Positions 57,713 to 61,299 of a DNA stretch of 61,299 bases are shown piece after piece. The notes below the pieces were generated by a model. That model was not told the DNA's origin. It did not search any database and worked only from the letters and a program-made list of their open reading frames with translations. This DNA is from TMED14 sp041158165. Its GTDB lineage: Bacteria > Bacteroidota > Bacteroidia > Flavobacteriales > Schleiferiaceae. Both the position numbers and the translations under genes were made by a program. Where the stretch lies: positions 1 to 61,299 of the forward strand of contig JBEBBW010000006.1 in assembly GCA_041158165.1 (NCBI GenBank), given 5' to 3'. Each line of letters opens with the position of its first letter. Position 1 is the first letter of the stretch.

Positions 57713-58558
57713 ATGAAAACCAACCCACGTGAATTAGTATGGGGTCCAAGCGTCCTCGACGCGGTGTATGCGGCTGCCGATGCCATTCTTCGCGTGTACG
57801 ACGGCCATCAAGCGCTCAATGTGGAGCTTAAGGCTGACAATAGCCCTGTGACGGCCGCGGACCACGCTGCCCATGCCGTGCTGGATCCCGTGCTCGAAGC
57901 GACGGGTTTCCCGGTGATGAGCGAGGAGGGAAGGAGCATTTCCTACGCTGAGCGCAGCGCGTGGACCACCTACTGGGTCGTGGACCCGTTGGACGGCACG
58001 AAAGAGTTTATCAAGCGCAACGGCGAGTTTACTGTGAACGTTGCCTTGGTGCACGAGGGTTCGCCCGTAATGGGGTTTGTGTATGCCCCGGTGCTTGGCT
58101 GGCTTTATGTGGGCGGACCCGGCTACGGCGCGCGCAAGTCCATGGTCCGCGTGGCCTGGGACGAACTCTGGACCCAAGCTCAAGTGCTGCCGGCTCGCCT
58201 GCCCCAGCAAACGACGGTCGTCGCGAGCCGATCGCATTCCACCCCCGAGACCGAAGAACTCATTGCCCGCTGGGAGGCCAAGGTTGGCCCGATTGAGCGG
58301 GTCAGCATGGGTTCTTCCCTGAAAATCGGCTTGGTCGCAGAAGGTCGGGCCCACGCCTACCCGAGGGCAGCGCCGACAATGGAATGGGACACGGCCGCCG
58401 GTCATGCGGTACTTCTTGGTGCAGGAATGGAGCTGCGCCAGCTTCACCACGGACCCAATGGGTTCGAAGTGGGGTCTGCACTGACGTACAACAAAGAGAA
58501 CTTGCTCAATCCGCCCTTCCTAGCCTGTGGCGCTCCGTATCTTTGCGGTGATGCGTGA
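57713..58558 (+). CDS. cysQ: 3'(2'),5'-bisphosphate nucleotidase CysQ-like
   Basis: An inositol-monophosphatase superfamily enzyme that removes the 3'-phosphate from PAP, a by-product of sulfate assimilation. It has the metal-binding motifs NSPVTAADHAAH, EEGRS, DPLDGTKEFIKRNGEFTVNVALV (about 97-120) and the C-terminal MEWDTAAGHAVL. The 281 residues starting at ATG 57713 fit CysQ; an in-frame start at 57671 lies in the terminator region and is unlikely. A weak -7-like string (TCCTTTTG at 57682-57689) is upstream. The last eight bases overlap cyoE, whose promoter is inside the cysQ 3' end. Confidence 0.9.
   Translation: MKTNPRELVWGPSVLDAVYAAADAILRVYDGHQALNVELKADNSPVTAADHAAHAVLDPVLEATGFPVMSEEGRSISYAERSAWTTYWVVDPLDGTKEFIKRNGEFTVNVALVHEGSPVMGFVYAPVLGWLYVGGPGYGARKSMVRVAWDELWTQAQVLPARLPQQTTVVASRSHSTPETEELIARWEAKVGPIERVSMGSSLKIGLVAEGRAHAYPRAAPTMEWDTAAGHAVLLGAGMELRQLHHGPNGFEVGSALTYNKENLLNPPFLACGAPYLCGDA
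58538..58545 (+). promoter_or_regulatory. cyoE: -7 box TATCTTTG inside cysQ, ends 5 bases before cyoE ATG
   Basis: Exact TAnnTTTG within the last codons of cysQ, with five bases to ATG 58551. It decides that start against an in-frame GTG at 58527. Confidence 0.75.
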
Positions 58559-59402
58559 CCTCGGCCTTTTGCTGAAATTCCGATTGGCCTTTTCGGTCGT
58601 CATCTCGGCCGTCGCGGGCTACTTGATAGCGGCCCCTGAAATTGAGCTACTTAACCTCTTGTTGCTGACGCTAGGAGGCTTCGCAGTGGTCGGGTCCAGC
58701 AACGCCTTCAACCAAGTTTGGGAGACCCAGCAAGATGGATTAATGGGGCGCACCCAGAATCGACCGTTGCCCGCCGGCCGAATGACGCGGGGCGTGGCGC
58801 TGATGTGGGCCGTTGCATTTGGCGTTGCCGGAATTGCAGCCCTTGCCGTCCTCAATACGAAGACGGCCGTTTTTGGGGCCCTAAGTCTCTTGATTTACGT
58901 GCTCATTTACACGCCCTTGAAGGCAAAATCTCCTTGGGCCGTTCTGGTGGGCGCAGTGCCCGGTGCCATTCCCTTCATGCTCGGGTGGGTGGCCGCGACC
59001 GGCTCGTTTGGGTTGGAGTCCGGCGTACTCTTTGCCTACCAGTTTGTGTGGCAGTTCCCCCACTTTTGGGCCATTGCCTGGCTGGCGTTCGACGACTACG
59101 CGAAGGCGGGCTACTACCTGCTGCCCAACCGAGCTAAAGATGCGCTGGCAACCCGGCTCACGCTCTTTTACACCTTTTGGATGATTTTGATTTCGCTCAT
59201 GCCCGCCTGGGACATGGCAGGCACGCTGACCCTTGATCTATGGGCCGGGATTGCGACCGGACTCCTCGGGCTGGATGTGCTGTACCACGCCGTGCTCCAC
59301 TGGCGCCGCCACGAAGACGCCTCGGCTCGGGCCCTAATGTTCAGCACCATTCGATACCTGCCCCTGGTTCAAACCATTTGGGTACTTGACCGGTTCATTT
59401 AA
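58551..59402 (+). CDS. cyoE: Protohaem IX farnesyltransferase (haem O synthase)
   Basis: A UbiA-family membrane enzyme (283 aa, seven to nine helices) that adds a farnesyl chain to haem B for the oxidase. Substrate motifs: GSSNAFNQVWETQQDGLMGRTQNRPLPAGRM (about 45-76) and the second block YAKAGYYLLPNR, preceded by QFPHFWAIAWLAFDDY. ATG 58551 gives the Bacteroidota N-terminus MRDLGLLLKFRLAFSVV. It leads the cyoE-ctaE-ctaE-coxIV-SCO cluster, which completes the oxidase made by coxBA in the same window. Confidence 0.96.
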   Translation: MRDLGLLLKFRLAFSVVISAVAGYLIAAPEIELLNLLLLTLGGFAVVGSSNAFNQVWETQQDGLMGRTQNRPLPAGRMTRGVALMWAVAFGVAGIAALAVLNTKTAVFGALSLLIYVLIYTPLKAKSPWAVLVGAVPGAIPFMLGWVAATGSFGLESGVLFAYQFVWQFPHFWAIAWLAFDDYAKAGYYLLPNRAKDALATRLTLFYTFWMILISLMPAWDMAGTLTLDLWAGIATGLLGLDVLYHAVLHWRRHEDASARALMFSTIRYLPLVQTIWVLDRFI

Positions 59403-59410
59403 TACGCACT

Positions 59411-59977
59411 ATGGAACTCACTCCCCAGCAAAAGGCGGCCCGTCCGCTGCTCTACCTCGGACTCGCCAGCATCGCCATGTCCTTTGCCGGACTCACTTCG
59501 GGCTACGTCGTTGCACGTTCCGCACTCATCGCCAAGAGCGAATGGCAGACCATCGCGCTCCCTGCGTGGTTCTATGCGAGTACGTTCATGGTTGCCCTTT
59601 CGAGTGCCGTGCTGTACCGCGCCCAGCGCCAGCTCAAGGCCGGTACCTCCCCGCGCCGCGAAATGCTGGTTGTCCTGGTCCTCGGGCTGCTATTCGCACT
59701 CTTTCAGGTGCTTGGGTGGTCGGAGCTCACGAGCCAAAACATCTACTTCACGGGTCAGGGCAGCCGCCCCGAGGCGAGTTGGCTCTACGTAATTACGTGG
59801 TTCCACTGGATGCACGTTTTGGTGGGCAACCTCATCCTCGGTCGGATGCTTTGGCGGACCTCCAAGGGCTACTACACGGGTCCCAAGGTCCTTCGATTTA
59901 CCCTGGGTGTACAATTTTGGCATTTCCTTGGATTTCTTTGGTTTTACCTCCTCGGGTTTTTGCTCATCCTGCGCTAA
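59411..59977 (+). CDS. Cytochrome c oxidase subunit III family protein, short form
   Basis: A 188-residue subunit III-type protein with five helices. Family features include YVITWFHWMHVLVGNLILGRMLW and the closing LGVQFWHFLGFLWFYLLGFLL with the typical WHF. It starts eight bases after cyoE and ends 38 bases before a second, longer subunit III gene. Two subunit III genes in a row are usual in Bacteroidota, but which one joins the oxidase, or whether both do, is not decided here. Confidence 0.93.
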   Translation: MELTPQQKAARPLLYLGLASIAMSFAGLTSGYVVARSALIAKSEWQTIALPAWFYASTFMVALSSAVLYRAQRQLKAGTSPRREMLVVLVLGLLFALFQVLGWSELTSQNIYFTGQGSRPEASWLYVITWFHWMHVLVGNLILGRMLWRTSKGYYTGPKVLRFTLGVQFWHFLGFLWFYLLGFLLILR

Positions 59978-60015
59978 TTTTGCGCGACCCCTAAACTGAT
60001 ATACCCACGAACTAA

Positions 60016-60924
60016 ATGGCACATTCAGCTGCGACAGGCACATGGTCCGGAGGCAACGAGCCCATGAAGGCCGAGTACGGCAAATTGATGATGTGGTTTT
60101 TCCTCGTCTCCGATGCCCTCACCTTTACCGGATTTCTTACTGCTTACGGTTTCATGCGCTTTGCCCACGAGTCAACCTGGCCCGTAGCCGAAGACGTGTT
60201 CACCCACTTCCCCGGCTTGGCGGGCGACCAGCCGCTGCTTTACGTGGCCTTGATGACCTTCATTCTCATCATGTCGTCGGTAACCATGGTACTCGCCGTG
60301 AACGCCGGCCACGAGCGCAAGCAAGGCGCCGTTGCATGGTGGATGATTGCCACCATCGTTGGGGGCTTCATCTTCTTGGGTTCGCAGGCATGGGAATGGT
60401 ACCACTTCATCATTGGCGACAAAGGCGCTGTGGAACTAGTCGATGGACGCGTCCTCAAAGTAGCCGACGCAGAATCGGGCGAGGTGCTTTCGCTGAGCCA
60501 GCTCGTGCACGGTGAAGCCGGACACGCGTCAAACCACCACGACACGTTTACCAGTGCAGAAGTGCGCGCAGCCTTTGCCGCGAACGCCGACGTCGTACTT
60601 CAGTCTCCCGGCAAGGGCCACGCCCAGCTGTCGCGCGCTGAGTCGGTTGCCGCCATTCAGTCAGCCGAAGTCGTGCAAGGCGCGAACATGACCCGCAACG
60701 AATACGGTCAGACGCAGTTTGCCAACTTCTTCTTCTTCATCACGGGCTTCCACGGATTCCACGTGTTTTCTGGGGTGATTTTGAACATCATTGTGTTCTA
60801 CAACGTACTGATGGGTACCTACGAACGCCGCAAGAGCTACCTCATGGTCGAAAAAGTCGGTTTGTACTGGCACTTCGTTGACCTTGTTTGGGTATTTGTA
60901 TTCACCTTCTTCTACCTCGTTTAA
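60016..60924 (+). CDS. Cytochrome c oxidase subunit III family protein, long form
   Basis: The 302-residue subunit III starts with a loop (SAATGTWSGGNEPMKAEYGKL) and shows WFFLVSDALTFTGFLTAYGF, then WEWYHFII, and the late FANFFFFITGFHGFHVFSGV and WHFVDLVWVFVFTFFYL. Between helices (about residues 132-228) sits a long polar insert of roughly 95 residues with several His (LVHGEAGHASNHHDTF). I believe shorter versions exist in relatives. Its stop is two bases before the subunit IV gene. Confidence 0.95.
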   Translation: MAHSAATGTWSGGNEPMKAEYGKLMMWFFLVSDALTFTGFLTAYGFMRFAHESTWPVAEDVFTHFPGLAGDQPLLYVALMTFILIMSSVTMVLAVNAGHERKQGAVAWWMIATIVGGFIFLGSQAWEWYHFIIGDKGAVELVDGRVLKVADAESGEVLSLSQLVHGEAGHASNHHDTFTSAEVRAAFAANADVVLQSPGKGHAQLSRAESVAAIQSAEVVQGANMTRNEYGQTQFANFFFFITGFHGFHVFSGVILNIIVFYNVLMGTYERRKSYLMVEKVGLYWHFVDLVWVFVFTFFYLV

Positions 60925-60926
60925 TC

Positions 60927-61247
60927 ATGGCAGACGCACACGCTCCTTCAGGAACTCGTTGGATTTGGAATGTATTTTGGCTCCTGCTCGTGGTAACGGG
61001 CGTTGAGGTAGCTCTTGGTATCATCAAGCCCGCTCCGCTGCTGACCCCGCTCGCGGGCACTAGCATCCTCAACCTGATTTTCATCGGCCTCACGTTGGTG
61101 AAAGCGGGCTACATCGTGCAGTACTTCATGCACCTTAAGTACGAGACCCAGACCTTGCGCATGGCGATCTACTTGCCGGCCTTTATTTTGATTCCGTACT
61201 TGACCTTTATCCTTCTCTACGAAGGCGTTAAAGTATACGGCTACTAA
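60927..61247 (+). CDS. Cytochrome c oxidase subunit IV-like protein
   Basis: A 106-residue protein with three helices (about 14-32, 43-65, 80-100), matching the bacterial subunit IV (prokaryotic COX4) family; the motif YIVQYFMHLKYETQTLRM is diagnostic. ATG 60927 (MADAHAPSGTRW) is preferred over an in-frame GTG at 60888 inside the preceding gene. It starts two bases after the subunit III stop. Confidence 0.92.
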   Translation: MADAHAPSGTRWIWNVFWLLLVVTGVEVALGIIKPAPLLTPLAGTSILNLIFIGLTLVKAGYIVQYFMHLKYETQTLRMAIYLPAFILIPYLTFILLYEGVKVYGY

Positions 61248-61249
61248 GC

Positions 61250-61299
61250 ATGGCAAGCCCGGTCGCCAAAAAGCTCATCTTGGCGGCATTGCTGCTGCT
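61250..61299 (+). CDS. Start of a probable SCO/membrane protein, 3' end outside window
   Basis: Only about 16 codons are inside the window (MASPVAKKLILAALL), which read as an N-terminal membrane helix. By position after subunit IV, a SCO1/SenC copper chaperone is expected in Bacteroidota, but the sequence present cannot prove it. The ATG is two bases after the preceding stop. Confidence 0.45.
   Translation, partial: MASPVAKKLILAALLL

Noticed and set aside
1..61299. Search for tRNA or rRNA genes, insertion sequences, integrases, toxin-antitoxin or phage genes
   Set aside because: None seen by eye. Nearly all sequence is accounted for by the listed genes, and gaps are too short and show no cloverleaf or transposase signature. 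A tRNAscan or ISfinder run could confirm this.

Overview
The window reads as a piece of a Bacteroidota chromosome, most likely a Flavobacteriales-type bacterium with unusually high G+C. The evidence is a SprA type IX secretion translocon protein, several secreted proteins with type IX (T9SS) C-terminal sorting domains, a complete alternative complex III (ActABCDEF) directly followed by cytochrome oxidase genes, a DUF3098 protein, Omp28-like proteins, and repeated use of the Bacteroidota promoter -7 box TAnnTTTG in place of Shine-Dalgarno signals. It looks like core chromosome: gene density is very high, almost every gene is a recognisable housekeeping or envelope gene, and I see no rRNA, tRNA, CRISPR, insertion sequence or phage gene. 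No gene-free stretch exceeds about 165 bases.

Layout. 1-4.5 kb: a minus-strand operon of three exported proteins (an EEP-family nuclease-like protein, a 708-residue unknown and an OB-fold-like protein cut by the window edge). 4.6-6.4 kb: a PhoB/PhoR-type two-component system. 6.4-11.5 kb: tryptophan 2,3-dioxygenase, a glycosyltransferase/metallophosphoesterase pair, an M23 peptidase and an unknown membrane protein. 11.5-18.8 kb: leuS diverging from ftsX-DUF3098-uppP-truB, a small unknown gene, then queA. 18.9-28.9 kb: two unknown exported proteins, rlmN, mrp-nifU-korAB (iron-sulfur assembly beside a ferredoxin-dependent 2-oxoacid oxidoreductase), yebC, two rhodanese genes, thioredoxin and a SPOR protein. 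29.1-40.3 kb: actABCDEF-coxBA, a quinol-to-oxygen respiratory operon. 40.4-48.8 kb: ruvB-queG, an envelope thiol-disulfide cluster (two Omp28-like proteins, TlpA, DUF6029 barrel), a small T9SS cargo and ruvA. 48.8-57.6 kb: sprA, gcvH, vanZ-like, tonB. 57.7-61.3 kb: cysQ, then cyoE, two subunit III genes, a subunit IV gene and the first codons of a probable SCO gene, which finish the oxidase set begun by coxBA.

How it fits together. The organism appears to respire aerobically through ACIII coupled to an A-type oxidase, to export proteins through T9SS, and to keep envelope thiols and copper sites in order with TlpA, Omp28-like and probable SCO proteins. The most unusual signal I see is regulatory. 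In at least ten genes an exact TAnnTTTG box ends only 4 to 6 bases before the start codon, which places the predicted transcription start on or beside the ATG. This implies frequent leaderless mRNAs and also fixes many start codons.
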